Positions 1-8,124 of a stretch of DNA of 64,000 bases are shown here, piece after piece (position 1 is the stretch's first letter; each line of letters opens with the position of its first letter). Position numbers and translations under genes: made by a program. The notes under the pieces were generated by a model. That model ran no database searches. It was given only the letters and a program-made list of their open reading frames with translations, and was not told where the DNA came from. This stretch comes from DATDFB01 sp036522835 (lineage in GTDB: Bacteria > Acidobacteriota > Thermoanaerobaculia > Gp7-AA8). The DNA is taken from the NCBI GenBank assembly GCA_036522835.1, contig DATDFB010000035.1:1-64000 (forward strand), written 5' to 3'.

Positions 1-122
1 CCGCCGAAGCGCGTCGGCCGCACGACCGGCATGTCCGCGTCCGCCTCGTCCACCGGACAGTAGGGACAGAGGTCCCACGACTCGTCGATGAAATGCCCGT
101 TCTCACACCGCTTGTCAGCCAC
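1..122 (-). CDS. N-terminal part of a zinc-ribbon signalling protein (runs off the window)
   Basis: Only the first 40 codons are present. A GTG start at 122 follows a GAGGCGG ribosome-binding sequence and lies 8 nt after the stop of the protease gene at 131, so the two are probably co-transcribed. The peptide begins VADKRCENGHFIDESWDLC and has a CxxC pair after an earlier Cys/His pair, which looks like a small zinc ribbon. Such heads often precede FHA or similar domains, and the neighbours (FHA protease, PP2C phosphatase) fit a phospho-signalling cluster. The function of the missing part cannot be seen. Confidence 0.6.
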   Translation of the reverse strand, partial: MADKRCENGHFIDESWDLCPYCPVDEADADMPVVRPTRFG

Positions 123-130
123 GTTCCGCC

Positions 131-1669
131 TCACGCATGGAATGCAACCGCGACGGCGTTGCGGCCGCCGAAGTAGATGATGTCGCCATCTTTGAGGTAC
201 CGCTTGTCGATCTTCTGGTCGTTGACGTAGGTCCCGTTCGAGGAGTTGCGATCGATGAGGAGGACCTTTCCGTCGATCGAGACGACCTCGGCGTGGAGCC
301 TCGAGACCTTCGGATTCTCCAATACGATCTCACAAATCGCCGATTCGCGCCCGATGCGGATGCCCGAGCCGCCGAGGCCGAGGCGCTCGCCGGCGCGCGT
401 GCCGTTGAGGATCGTGAACTTGCCGAGGACCGCGGCGGTGCCGCCGCTGGTCGGGGAGATCATCGTCTCCGAGGTCGTGGCCACGGCGAGCTCCTTCGGC
501 GGGCGCCGGCGCGTGACCGGAATCAAGACGGCGATGCCGGCGCCGACGAGCGCCACGACCAGCGCGCCGCTCGCCACCGGATGCTGCCGCCACAGCGGCA
601 TCGCTTTGAGCGCGCGGTCGGTGTCGGCGCGGAAGCGCAGCAGATCGGGCGAGCCGGGGAAAAAGCGCGACGCCGCCGCGAGCTCCGCGCTCGCCTGCGG
701 CCACTGCCCGTCGCCCGCGGCGTCGAGCGCGGCGCGGTAGTGGCGGCTGAACTCGGAGTCGACGTTGAGCGGCACTTTCGCCGCCGCGAGGAAATTCCTG
801 GCCACGTTCACCGGCACGAGAAACTTCACCTCCGCGTCGCGATGGCCCCACGTCGAGATGCCGATCGCTTCGCCGTCGCGGTTCACGGCCGGGCCGCCGG
901 AGTTGCCCTGGTAAATGGCCACGTTCGACTGGAATACCGGCGCGCCGGTGACGTCGCGCTTGATGGCGGTGATGCTGCCGGGGTTCAGCGTTGCCTCGAG
1001 GTCGGTGTCGCGCGAGAGCCAGCCGCCGATGACGTCGTCGTTGCTGCTGGCCACCGCCGGATAGCCGAACGTCCAGATGCTGTCGCCGACGCGCACGTGG
1101 TCGGAGTCGCCGAGCGGGAGGAGCGGGAGGTTCTTGCGATCGATGCGCAGCAGCGCCAGGTCGGCGCCGCGCTCGCTCAAAGCCGGCGAGTAGCGCTCGA
1201 CCGTGAACGGCAGCTTCGTGCCGTTGGAGAGATCGACGTCGTTGACCACGGTGACCTTGTCGAGCGATCCCTGCGCCGCGACTTCGGCGATCATCCCCTC
1301 CAGCCGCTCCTCCTGCCGGGCGCGGCGGAGCTCGTCGATGGAGTAGCGCTTCAGCAGCACGGCTTTCGCGCCGTTGCGCCGCAGCTCGCGCTCGAGCGCC
1401 GCGGGATCGCGCGTGATGGCCACGACGTGGCCGCTCGTCAGGATCAGCCCGTCGGGATGGATGATGAAGCCGCTGCCGGAGCCGCCCGCGCCGGTGTTCA
1501 CGATCCCGTCGCCGGCGCGGAACTGCGCCGTGGCAAACGCGCTGATGCGCACGACCGACGGCTTCACGCCGTACGCCATTTTCGAGACGTCGTCGAGCTT
1601 CGCGTCGTCGCCGTGGCGACACCCGGCAAGAAGAAGCGCAACGAGGAGCAGGCGGGCCCGGGGAGACAT
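131..1669 (-). CDS. Trypsin-like serine protease with C-terminal FHA domain, lipoprotein
   Basis: A 512-residue exported protease fused to a phosphothreonine-binding domain. The N-terminus MSPRARLLLVALLLAGC is a lipoprotein signal with Cys17 as the lipidation site. The protease domain shows the Ser-His-Asp triad of Deg/HtrA-type enzymes: His81 in TSGHVV, Asp170 in GADLALLRI, Ser257 in GNSGGPA. A membrane segment near residues 365-385 is followed by an FHA domain (about 430-510) with RIGRES, SRLHAEV and NSSNGTYVN. The FHA part would lie on the other side of the membrane from the protease, linking an envelope protease to cytoplasmic phosphosignals (inference). An upstream in-frame ATG at 1705 would overlap the phosphatase gene; 1669 is preferred because it gives the signal peptide. 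Confidence 0.85.
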   Translation of the reverse strand: MSPRARLLLVALLLAGCRHGDDAKLDDVSKMAYGVKPSVVRISAFATAQFRAGDGIVNTGAGGSGSGFIIHPDGLILTSGHVVAITRDPAALERELRRNGAKAVLLKRYSIDELRRARQEERLEGMIAEVAAQGSLDKVTVVNDVDLSNGTKLPFTVERYSPALSERGADLALLRIDRKNLPLLPLGDSDHVRVGDSIWTFGYPAVASSNDDVIGGWLSRDTDLEATLNPGSITAIKRDVTGAPVFQSNVAIYQGNSGGPAVNRDGEAIGISTWGHRDAEVKFLVPVNVARNFLAAAKVPLNVDSEFSRHYRAALDAAGDGQWPQASAELAAASRFFPGSPDLLRFRADTDRALKAMPLWRQHPVASGALVVALVGAGIAVLIPVTRRRPPKELAVATTSETMISPTSGGTAAVLGKFTILNGTRAGERLGLGGSGIRIGRESAICEIVLENPKVSRLHAEVVSIDGKVLLIDRNSSNGTYVNDQKIDKRYLKDGDIIYFGGRNAVAVAFHA

Positions 1670-1674
1670 GGCGA

Positions 1675-2676
1675 TCAGCGAGCGGTTGGGTCCCCGAACA
1701 GCCACTTGAAGAGTCCCTTGCGGCGAGGCCGCTCCGGGCGCACGCGGGTCGTTTGTTCGAGCTCGGCATCCGGCAAGGTCTCGAGCGGTTGGGTTTCGTC
1801 GAGCGACTCCTCGGTGGCCACGGCGACTTTCTGCGTCGTCTGCCGCGAGCGGTCGATGACCGTGTCGTCGGTCAGCTCGTCGGGCTTGGCGATGCGCGCC
1901 ACGATGACGGTCACGTTGTCGGGCGCGCCGCGCTCCAGCGCGCGGCGCACGAACTCGTTCGCCGTCGCCTCCAGCGCCATCGTCGTGGCCACTTCGAGCA
2001 GCTCGTGCTCCTTGACCACGCCGTGCAGCCCGTCGCTGCAGAGAATGAAGATGTCGCCGTCCTGCACCGGGAAGGGGCCGCTGACGTCGACCTCCACGTC
2101 CTCGCCGACACCCATGGAGCGCTGCAGGACGTTGCGGCGCGGATGGTTCTCCGCCTCGCTGGAGGTCAGCAGTCCTTCGCGGACCATCGAGGCCACGAGG
2201 GAATGGTCCTCGGTGAGCTGTCTGATGGCCGCGTCGCGGATCAGGTAGATGCGCGAGTCGCCGACGTGCGCGAACCAGGCGTTGTTGTTGCGCACCACGA
2301 GCGCCGAGGTCGTCGTGCCCATGCCCCGCAGATCGGGATTGGCCTGCGCCTCGGTGAAGATCCGCGCGTTCGCGCGCACGAGCGCGGCGCGCAGCGCGGC
2401 GGCGATGTCCTCTTCCTCGCTGCCGAGGTACTGCGCCTTCACCGTCTCGCCGGCCAGGCGCGAGGCCGTCGCGCCGCCGCGGTGGCCGCCCATGCCGTCG
2501 GCCACGACGAACAGCCGCCCGCCGGGATGGCTCTCGCGCTCTTCCGCGGGCGTGGTGTACGTGCCGAAGTCCTGGTTCTCCGAGCGGACCAGTCCGACGT
2601 CCGTCTTCATCACCGCCTGAACGACGAGGCGCTCCGGAGAGACGGCGGGCGATTCAGCCGAGGGCAATTCCGTCAT
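1675..2676 (-). CDS. PP2C-family Ser/Thr protein phosphatase
   Basis: 333 residues with the PPM/PP2C fold that removes phosphate from Ser/Thr using two metal ions. Visible motifs in order: VRSENQD (metal Asp), VADGMGGH, GTTTSALVV, HVGDSRIYL, LTEDHSLV, LCSDGLHGVV and APDNVTVIV (metal Asp). This is the bacterial Stp type that opposes PknB-like kinases. About 45 acidic and Thr-rich residues after the catalytic domain end in a basic RPRRKGLFKWLFG tail. It is the first gene of a left-running unit with the FHA protease (6 nt gap) and is divergent from the FHA-GAF-cyclase gene. No kinase lies in the window, so the partner must be elsewhere. Confidence 0.92.
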   Translation of the reverse strand: MTELPSAESPAVSPERLVVQAVMKTDVGLVRSENQDFGTYTTPAEERESHPGGRLFVVADGMGGHRGGATASRLAGETVKAQYLGSEEEDIAAALRAALVRANARIFTEAQANPDLRGMGTTTSALVVRNNNAWFAHVGDSRIYLIRDAAIRQLTEDHSLVASMVREGLLTSSEAENHPRRNVLQRSMGVGEDVEVDVSGPFPVQDGDIFILCSDGLHGVVKEHELLEVATTMALEATANEFVRRALERGAPDNVTVIVARIAKPDELTDDTVIDRSRQTTQKVAVATEESLDETQPLETLPDAELEQTTRVRPERPRRKGLFKWLFGDPTAR

Positions 2677-2722
2677 GATCGCTTGTGAACGATCGCCGGA
2701 TTATACGCTCCCGGCAGAACGC

Positions 2723-2728
2723 TATAAT
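2723..2728 (+). promoter_or_regulatory. -10 element (TATAAT) of the FHA-GAF-cyclase gene
   Basis: A consensus TATAAT ends 12 nt before the ATG at 2741. A start site about 7 nt after the hexamer leaves a leader of roughly 5-6 nt with no room for a Shine-Dalgarno sequence. No good -35 box is visible at 16-18 nt spacing. Confidence 0.55.
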
Positions 2729-2740
2729 CGACCCCTTCCG

Positions 2741-4402
2741 ATGGAACAACTCCAGATCCACTACGTCGATCTCGGCGTCCCACGGGTGACGGATCTCAAA
2801 GGAGAGCTCACCGTCGGACGCACCGAGGGAAACGACCTCGTCCTCAACCATCCCTCGGTCTCCCGCCGCCATGCCCGCTTCGATCCGCGCGACGACCACT
2901 GGTGGATCGTCGATCTCAAGTCGACCAACGGTGTGAAGGTGAACGGCAACCTCGTGGCCGAGGCGCAGGTCAATCCGGGAGACAAGATCCTCATCGGTTC
3001 CGTGCAGCTCGAGCTCAAGCGCCTCCCCTCGGTGAACTTCACCGGCGAGTCGATGTTCGACAACCCCTCCGGCACGGTCATCCGGCGCATCTCCGACTTC
3101 AATTCGGAGTTCGGCCTCGACCTTGCCGAGCTGGAGAAGCCGACCGCGCAGCGCGCGCCGTCGGACGGCGGGCTGCGCGACGCCGTGGCCTCGCGCGAGA
3201 AGGTCTTTCAGGTCCTGGTGCAGGTGGCCAAGGTGCTGCTGCAGAGCGAAGACCTCGAGTCGCTGCTCAACACGGTCATGGACATCATCTTCAAGTACCT
3301 GCCCGTCGAGCGCGGCCTGATCATCCTCTTCGACGCGAACGGCGAGCCGGTGCCGCAACTGACGCGCTTCATCGAAGGCGCCGACGCGCGCGACATCCCC
3401 ATCTCCCGAACGATCCTGAACATGGTGGCGCAGCAGCAGGTGGCGCTGATGACGTCGAACGCGCTCGAGGATGCGCGGCTCCTGGGCGGCAAGTCGATCG
3501 CCATCCACGGCATCCGCTCGGCGATGTGCGTGCCGCTGTGGAACAAGCAGCACGTCATCGGCGCGGTGCAGGTCGACTCGCCGATCCACATCGGCCGCTT
3601 CACCGAGGAGGACCTCGACCTGATCACGGCGCTGGCGAACTTCGCCGCGGTGGCCATCGAGCGCGCGCAACTGACCGAGCGCGTCGAGGAAGAGCGGAAG
3701 ATCCGCTCGCGCATGGAGCGCTATCACTCGCCGGCCGTGGTCGACGAGATCGTGCGCGGCTCCATCGCCGCGGACGAGGAGGAGATCCGCACGGCCGAGG
3801 TGTCGATCCTCTTCGCCGACATCTCCGGATTCACGACGGTGTCGGAGACGAAGAAGCCGGAGGAGGTCGCGGAGTTCCTCTCGCACTTCTTCTCCTGCGC
3901 GGTGGAGTCGATCTTCGCCTACGGCGGGACGCTCGACAAATTCATCGGCGACGCGGTGATGGCGTTCTTCGGCGCGCCGATCCCGCAGGAAGACCACGCC
4001 GACCGGGCCATTCTGGCCGGGCTGATGATGCAGCGCCTCGTCGGGGAGTGGAACGCGGAGCGCGAGAAGATCGGCCTGCCGCCGGTGCTGATCCGCGTCG
4101 GCATCAACAGCGGCCCCGCCGTGGTCGGCAACGTCGGCACGGAGAAGCGCGTCGACTACACGGTGCTCGGCAGCGCGGTGAACATCGCCTCGCGCCTGGA
4201 GAGCGGCGTGGCCAAGCCGGGGCAGACGGTGATCTCCAAGAACACGCTGGAGCGCACGATCGGCAGCTTCCACACCGAGTCCTTGGGCGAGGTGTCGATG
4301 AAAGGGATGCAGCAGAAGCTGCCGGTGTTCGCCGTCATGGGCGCGCAGACGGGGAAGACCTCGCCGGGGTTCAGCTCGACGCAGCACGCGGCGATCCGGT
4401 AG
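2741..4402 (+). CDS. FHA-GAF-class III adenylate cyclase
   Basis: 553 residues. FHA domain (about 20-95: TVGRTEGNDLVLNHPSVSRR, then STNGVKVNG), GAF domain (about 165-320) and class III nucleotidyl cyclase domain (about 345-530). The cyclase keeps both metal Asps (ILFADISGF and the Asp of FIGDAVMAFF), Lys in LDKFIGD, and the DYTVLGSAVNIASRLE segment with adenine-selecting Asp plus Asn and Arg, so it should make cAMP. FHA and GAF would tune output to phosphorylation and a small ligand. The ATG at 2741 is chosen over an in-frame one at 2675 because homologous sequence begins there and a -10 box is placed for it. Confidence 0.9.
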   Translation: MEQLQIHYVDLGVPRVTDLKGELTVGRTEGNDLVLNHPSVSRRHARFDPRDDHWWIVDLKSTNGVKVNGNLVAEAQVNPGDKILIGSVQLELKRLPSVNFTGESMFDNPSGTVIRRISDFNSEFGLDLAELEKPTAQRAPSDGGLRDAVASREKVFQVLVQVAKVLLQSEDLESLLNTVMDIIFKYLPVERGLIILFDANGEPVPQLTRFIEGADARDIPISRTILNMVAQQQVALMTSNALEDARLLGGKSIAIHGIRSAMCVPLWNKQHVIGAVQVDSPIHIGRFTEEDLDLITALANFAAVAIERAQLTERVEEERKIRSRMERYHSPAVVDEIVRGSIAADEEEIRTAEVSILFADISGFTTVSETKKPEEVAEFLSHFFSCAVESIFAYGGTLDKFIGDAVMAFFGAPIPQEDHADRAILAGLMMQRLVGEWNAEREKIGLPPVLIRVGINSGPAVVGNVGTEKRVDYTVLGSAVNIASRLESGVAKPGQTVISKNTLERTIGSFHTESLGEVSMKGMQQKLPVFAVMGAQTGKTSPGFSSTQHAAIR

Positions 4403-4411
4403 CCCCCCCCG

Positions 4412-4436
4412 TGTCATCCCGAGCGAAGCGAGGGAC
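4412..4436. repeat. Short interspersed repeat after the cyclase gene
   Basis: The sequence TGTCATCCCGAGCGAAGCG followed by AGGGACC lies 10 nt past the cyclase stop. The same word is familiar from many unrelated bacterial genomes as a dispersed intergenic repeat; only one copy is seen here. Confidence 0.4.
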
Positions 4437-4451
4437 CCCCCGCCGTCGGCG

Positions 4452-4730
4452 TCACGCCCGCAACGACACAACGCGCTCCACGGCCGCGAGCGATGCGGCG
4501 CACACCAAGAGAGCCGCCGCCGCGAACGAGTCGGCGGGAAAAAGGCGAGCGCCGAGCGTCACGGCCACGGCCCCGGCCATGACCGCCGCGGCCAGGTGCC
4601 GCCACGGAAATGCCAGCGGTGCCGGCGCCTCGGCGCGGATCTCGTTCATCACCCGCCGCTCGAAAAACGGCGAAGGCTCCACGTCGGAACGGCGTCGCAG
4701 CGCAGCCTCGATTCGCTCCGGATCGATCAT
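4452..4730 (-). CDS. Small membrane protein coupled to ECF sigma factor (anti-sigma-like)
   Basis: 92 residues starting MIDPERIEAALRRRSD, with an amphipathic N-terminal half and two hydrophobic helices (about 44-60 and 68-85). Its ATG (4730-4728) overlaps the stop of the sigma factor gene (4729-4727) as ATGA, so translation is coupled. A short soluble head plus membrane helices directly after an ECF sigma gene is the usual layout of a membrane anti-sigma factor. No ZAS zinc motif is present, so the role is inferred from context only. Confidence 0.6.
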   Translation of the reverse strand: MIDPERIEAALRRRSDVEPSPFFERRVMNEIRAEAPAPLAFPWRHLAAAVMAGAVAVTLGARLFPADSFAAAALLVCAASLAAVERVVSLRA

Positions 4731-5266
4731 CGCTTTCCTCGGGACAATTGTCGTTCGAGACGCTGCGCCAGCAGATGGCGCCCGCGGCGGAGGCGCGTCT
4801 TCACCGTACTTTCGGGCAGCCGCAAGATCGCGGCCGTTTCGGCGAGATCGGCATCGAGAAAATAGAACGTGACGAGCGGATCGCGGTACTTGGCCGGAAG
4901 AAATGCGACGGCCCGCCGCACGATCGCCGCTTCCTGCTGCTCCGAGATCGTCTCTTCCAAGCTCGTCTCCGACTGGAGCTCCTCGTCGAGGGGGATGGAA
5001 GGCTGCGCGCGCCGCAGGTGGCTTCGATAGACGTTCAGCGCGATGGAGAACAGCCACGTCGAGAACGCGGACTTGCGCCGCCACGTCCCGAGCGCGCGGT
5101 AACAGCTCACGAACGCGACGTGCGCCATTTCTTCAGCCGTGGATCGATCGCCCGTGAACCGCATGGCCAGCTGCATGAGAGGTCCCTTGTAACGTCCGAC
5201 GATGCGCTCGAAGCGGTCGGCGTCGCCGCCGAGAATCGCGGCGACATCCTCCTCGTCAGACGTCAT
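4727..5266 (-). CDS. ECF-family RNA polymerase sigma factor
   Basis: 179 residues. Sigma region 2 (about 15-85) includes FERIVGRYKGPLMQLAMRF, TAEEMAHVAFVSCYRAL and WLFSIALNVYRSHLRR; region 4 (about 115-170) includes LPAKYRDPLVTFYFLDADLA and the helix-turn-helix ETAAILRLPESTVKTRLRRG. It would direct polymerase to a stress or envelope regulon. The coupled membrane protein downstream suggests control by an anti-sigma factor. Confidence 0.92.
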   Translation of the reverse strand: MTSDEEDVAAILGGDADRFERIVGRYKGPLMQLAMRFTGDRSTAEEMAHVAFVSCYRALGTWRRKSAFSTWLFSIALNVYRSHLRRAQPSIPLDEELQSETSLEETISEQQEAAIVRRAVAFLPAKYRDPLVTFYFLDADLAETAAILRLPESTVKTRLRRGRHLLAQRLERQLSRGKR

Positions 5267-5349
5267 CGACCGTTAGTCGTGGAATTGCCGCCGCGGGTTT
5301 CATGAAACCGGCGGGCGCCGGGGAGCGACTCACTCGGCGAAAGGAGACA

Positions 5350-5727
5350 ATGCCGATGTTTTGGGCAGTCCCGATCTCGATCGTCATCGCCCTCGCCATT
5401 TACCTCTCGATCGTCGGCTTCGCGCGCGAGCGCCGCATCGAGCGCGAAATGTTTTACGACCACGAAACGGCGCGCCGAATGCTCGAACGCGACGGCGGGA
5501 CGGCTCAGGACGTGATCGCCTGGACCCGCGAGCGCGACGACGCGCGGCGGCGGCGCGGGCGCGAGTCGCTCGTCCTGGCCGCCTACGTCATGATCGGAGC
5601 GGGCGTGGGAATCCTGGCCGGGTTGCGCGTCCATCCGGATCGCGCGTACTGGACGCTCGGGTTCATCCCGCTGGCCACCGGAATCGCCATCGGCATGTTC
5701 GCGCTGCTCAGGAGAGAAAAACCGTGA
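5350..5727 (+). CDS. Small membrane protein, possibly DUF6249-like
   Basis: 125 residues with a strong ribosome-binding site (AAGGAG at 5341-5346) ahead of ATG 5350. One N-terminal membrane helix (AVPISIVIALAIYLSIVGF), a charged Arg/Glu-rich segment of about 45 residues, then two more helices (VLAAYVMIGAGVGILAG and TLGFIPLATGIAIGMFALL). The helix, charged linker, two-helix layout resembles small DUF6249-type proteins often placed beside ECF sigma genes, but I cannot confirm the family. It is divergent from the sigma gene and overlaps the following thioredoxin gene by 4 nt, so it may belong to the same response. Confidence 0.7.
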   Translation: MPMFWAVPISIVIALAIYLSIVGFARERRIEREMFYDHETARRMLERDGGTAQDVIAWTRERDDARRRRGRESLVLAAYVMIGAGVGILAGLRVHPDRAYWTLGFIPLATGIAIGMFALLRREKP

Positions 5728-6473
5728 GGCCGCAACTCTGCTTGCTCGCGTTCCTCCTGGCCGGCATGGCAAACGCGGCCGACGGGCCGCGCGTCGGCGA
5801 CCCGGCGCCGCCGCTGACGGGCGCCGTCTGGCTCAAAGGACGGCCGGTTCGCTCCTGGCAGCAAGGCAAGGTGTACATCCTCGACATCTGGGCGCCGTGG
5901 TGCGGCCCCTGCCTCGGCGGGATGCAACGCCTGACCGATCTGCAGAAGAGACATGCCTCGCGCGGCCTCCTCGTCGTCGGCCTCACCGGCCCCGACGACT
6001 ACGGAAGCACTCTCGCCGCCGCGAAAAAGGTTCTCGCGCAGAAGGGTCCGGCGATCGGCTACGGCATCGCCTGGGACGAGGGACATCGTCTCTACGACGT
6101 CTGGATGGCGCGCGACAAAAACCAGGGATGGCCATGGTCGTTCGTCATCGGCCGCGACGGCCGCGTGGCGTTCATCGGACATCCGGAAAAGCTCGAGAGC
6201 GTCATCGAGCCAATCCTAGGAATGACACGACCACCCGGCCCGGTTGCGACCTCCAGTGCTCAAGACGATCTTTCGCCCGCTGGCGATCGCCATCGCCTGC
6301 GCTCTCATCGTGCGCGGAGCGTTTTTCCACGTCTACGCGATCCCCTCGGCATCGATGGCGCCGACGCTGCAGCCGGGCGACCAGATCGTCGTCACGCCCT
6401 ACCGCGCGCCCTACGCATGCGAGCCGCGGCGCGGCGACGTGGTGGTCTTCCGCTCTCCGCTCGGCCGCAATGA
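5724..6473 (+). CDS. TlpA/ResA-like periplasmic thioredoxin with overlong C-terminus
   Basis: GTG start overlapping the previous stop (GTGA). A signal peptide (LCLLAFLLAGMANA) precedes a redoxin domain with active site WAPWCGPC, as in TlpA/ResA proteins that reduce disulfides on exported proteins. The family sequence ends near FIGHPEKLESVIEPIL, about residue 167. The open frame then continues about 80 codons into the lepB gene on the same strand, giving Arg/His-rich shadow sequence (DRRHALPRALRMRAAARRRG). A TAG lies one base out of frame at the expected end (CCTAGG near 6216), so a one-base frameshift or sequence error is likely and the natural end is probably near 6220. Confidence 0.8.
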   Translation: MRPQLCLLAFLLAGMANAADGPRVGDPAPPLTGAVWLKGRPVRSWQQGKVYILDIWAPWCGPCLGGMQRLTDLQKRHASRGLLVVGLTGPDDYGSTLAAAKKVLAQKGPAIGYGIAWDEGHRLYDVWMARDKNQGWPWSFVIGRDGRVAFIGHPEKLESVIEPILGMTRPPGPVATSSAQDDLSPAGDRHRLRSHRARSVFPRLRDPLGIDGADAAAGRPDRRHALPRALRMRAAARRRGGLPLSARPQ

Positions 6474-6819
6474 GCTGCTGATCAAGCGCATCATCGCCGC
6501 GCCGGGAGACCTCATCGCCTCGACGAACGGCCGCGTGACGATCGGCGGCCACGCTCTGGCCGAACCGTACGTGCAGCGCGCCGGAGCGTCCGGCATGATC
6601 GCGCCGCAGATCGTCCCCGCCGGCTGCTACTTCGTCGCCGGCGACAACCGCGAGAACTCGTGGGACAGCCGCACCTGGGGCGTACTGCCGCGCGAGCTCA
6701 TCGTCGGCCGCGCGCGCCTGGTGCTCTTCTCCTGGGGCAACGGCGCGGCCTCGTGGAGTGCGGCGGCCATGCCGCCGCCGTCGGAGCGCCTGAACCGGCT
6801 TCTGCGAACGATCGGGTAG
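6244..6819 (+). CDS. lepB: Signal peptidase I (first copy)
   Basis: 191 residues. One N-terminal membrane helix, then the catalytic Ser37 in AIPSASMAPTL and Lys81 in ELLIKRIIAAPGD, followed by the conserved GDNRENSWDSRTWG box. It removes signal peptides at the outer face of the membrane. The start is TTG 6244 or GTG 6256; no ATG is available. The last 20 residues (SWSAAAMPPPSERLNRLLRT and after) are encoded partly by a copy of the GTGGAGTGCGGCGG palindromic repeat, so this C-terminus is repeat-derived. A second signal peptidase I gene lies at 44466. Confidence 0.88.
   Translation: MRPPVLKTIFRPLAIAIACALIVRGAFFHVYAIPSASMAPTLQPGDQIVVTPYRAPYACEPRRGDVVVFRSPLGRNELLIKRIIAAPGDLIASTNGRVTIGGHALAEPYVQRAGASGMIAPQIVPAGCYFVAGDNRENSWDSRTWGVLPRELIVGRARLVLFSWGNGAASWSAAAMPPPSERLNRLLRTIG
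6753..6790 (+). repeat. Half copy of the GTGGAGTGC palindromic repeat inside lepB
   Basis: Matches one arm and the centre of the repeat seen at 23847, 34976 and 41723: GTGGAGTGCGGCGGCCATG, then GCCGCCGC and a GTCGGAGCGCC centre. It is read in frame as SWSAAAMPPPSER near the C-terminus of signal peptidase. Confidence 0.7.
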
Positions 6820-6828
6820 AATTCCGTC

Positions 6829-7191
6829 ATGCGCAAAAGCCGTAGCCAGCACGGCGAATCAAACGTCGGCTGCCTCTTCGGACTGATCCTTCTCGCCATT
6901 GCCATCTTCATCGCCTACAAAATGATTCCGGTGAAGGTGAAGGCCGCCGACCTCAAGCAGACCATCACCGACGAAGCGAAGATGGCCGGCACGCACAGCA
7001 ACGAGCTGATCATGAAGTCGATCCTGGCCAAGGCGCAGGAGAACAAGCTCCCCGTGACCGAGGACAACGTGAAGATCAACCGCACCGGCGGCGAGATCAC
7101 GGTGGACGTGGAGTACGACGTGCCGATCAACTTCCCCGGCAAGACCTGGCTGTGGCACCAGCACATCGTGGCGCAGAACCCGATTTTCTAG
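6829..7191 (+). CDS. Membrane-anchored protein, DUF4845-like
   Basis: 120 residues. A single membrane helix near the N-terminus (GCLFGLILLAIAIFIAYKMI) is followed by a soluble domain ending VDVEYDVPINFPGKTWLWHQ. This layout and the final beta-strand pattern (VPINFPG...WHQH) resemble DUF4845-type proteins often encoded beside signal peptidase genes. Function unknown. The stop codon of lepB (TAG 6817-6819) is part of a TAGAAT hexamer only 6 nt before this ATG, which could be its own -10 element. Confidence 0.75.
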   Translation: MRKSRSQHGESNVGCLFGLILLAIAIFIAYKMIPVKVKAADLKQTITDEAKMAGTHSNELIMKSILAKAQENKLPVTEDNVKINRTGGEITVDVEYDVPINFPGKTWLWHQHIVAQNPIF

Positions 7192-7197
7192 GGGTCG

Positions 7198-8097
7198 TCA
7201 AGGAGGCGGGGGCACGGCAGACGTCTTTGACGTGTCCGTCGTTTCCGTGGTCTCGGTCGTATCGGTCGTCTCCGTCGCCGTCGTCTCCGTCGGCGGCGGC
7301 GTGGCCGGTGTGGCCGTGTCGGTCGGCGGCGTCTGTTGCAGGGCGGTGTCGGTTGCGGGCGGCGGGGCGGTGGGCGGCGCCTCCGGCTTCTTCTCCGTCA
7401 GCACTTCCTCTTCCATGAGATACCCCCAGCGCCGCATGCGCGAGAGGATCATCCGCTGCCGGGCGCGGAGGCGCTTGTTCGGCGCGGCGGGGGTCATGAC
7501 GCGCGGGTTGGGCAGGCAGCCGGCGAGGAGCGCGGCCTGCTGCGGCGTGAGCGACGCGGCCGAGTGCTGGAAGTAAAACCGCGATGCCGCCTCGGCGCCG
7601 TACACGCGCTCGCCCATCTCCACCACGTTCAGGTAGAGCTCGAGGATCCGCTTCTTCGACAGGTGCCGCTCCAGCGAGCGCGCCAGGAAGTACTCCTTGA
7701 CCTTGCGCAGCGGGTTGCGCGATCTCGAAAGGTAGAGATTCTTCGCCAACTGCTGCGTGATCGTCGAGCCGCCGTGCGTGATCTTGCGGCGCTCCCAGTC
7801 GCGCTGCAGCGCCTCCTTCATCGCCTTCACGTCGACGCCGCTGTGCTCGTAGAAGTCGTTGTCCTCGGCCACGAGCACGGCGCGGCGCAGGTACGGCGAG
7901 ATGCGGTCGTAGCGGACGAACGAGTAGAGCAGCGCGTCCGGCTTCCCCTCGCCGCGGAGCTCGCGCTTGCGCTGCTCCATGAACGCCGTCGTGGCCGGGT
8001 TCTCCTTCGCCAGCGCGGCCGTGTCGGGGAACGTCGCCCACTCCCACACCAGCCAGACCGCCAGCAACAAAACGACAACGAGCAGGACCCGCTTCAC
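7198..8097 (-). CDS. mtgA: Monofunctional peptidoglycan glycosyltransferase (GT51)
   Basis: 299 residues. An N-terminal membrane anchor is followed by a GT51 domain that polymerises lipid II into glycan strands. Catalytic Glu78 sits in EDNDFYEHSGVD, followed by GGSTITQQLAKNLYLS, RKVKEYFLARSLE and LYLNVVEMGERVYGAEAASR. The last 55 residues are a low-complexity Thr/Pro/Ala tail with TETTDTTE repeats, unusual for MtgA; it could be a periplasmic linker. GTG start at 8097. Convergent with the DUF4845-like gene (6 nt between stops). Confidence 0.92.
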   Translation of the reverse strand: MKRVLLVVVLLLAVWLVWEWATFPDTAALAKENPATTAFMEQRKRELRGEGKPDALLYSFVRYDRISPYLRRAVLVAEDNDFYEHSGVDVKAMKEALQRDWERRKITHGGSTITQQLAKNLYLSRSRNPLRKVKEYFLARSLERHLSKKRILELYLNVVEMGERVYGAEAASRFYFQHSAASLTPQQAALLAGCLPNPRVMTPAAPNKRLRARQRMILSRMRRWGYLMEEEVLTEKKPEAPPTAPPPATDTALQQTPPTDTATPATPPPTETTATETTDTTETTETTDTSKTSAVPPPP

Positions 8098-8124
8098 CGG
8101 CGCGAGGATAAACTATCGCCAGCC

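Noticed and set aside
2654..4471. 605-codon open frame antisense to the cyclase gene
   Set aside because: Arg/His/Asp-rich shadow typical of GC-rich DNA; no motif, while the plus strand encodes FHA, GAF and cyclase domains.
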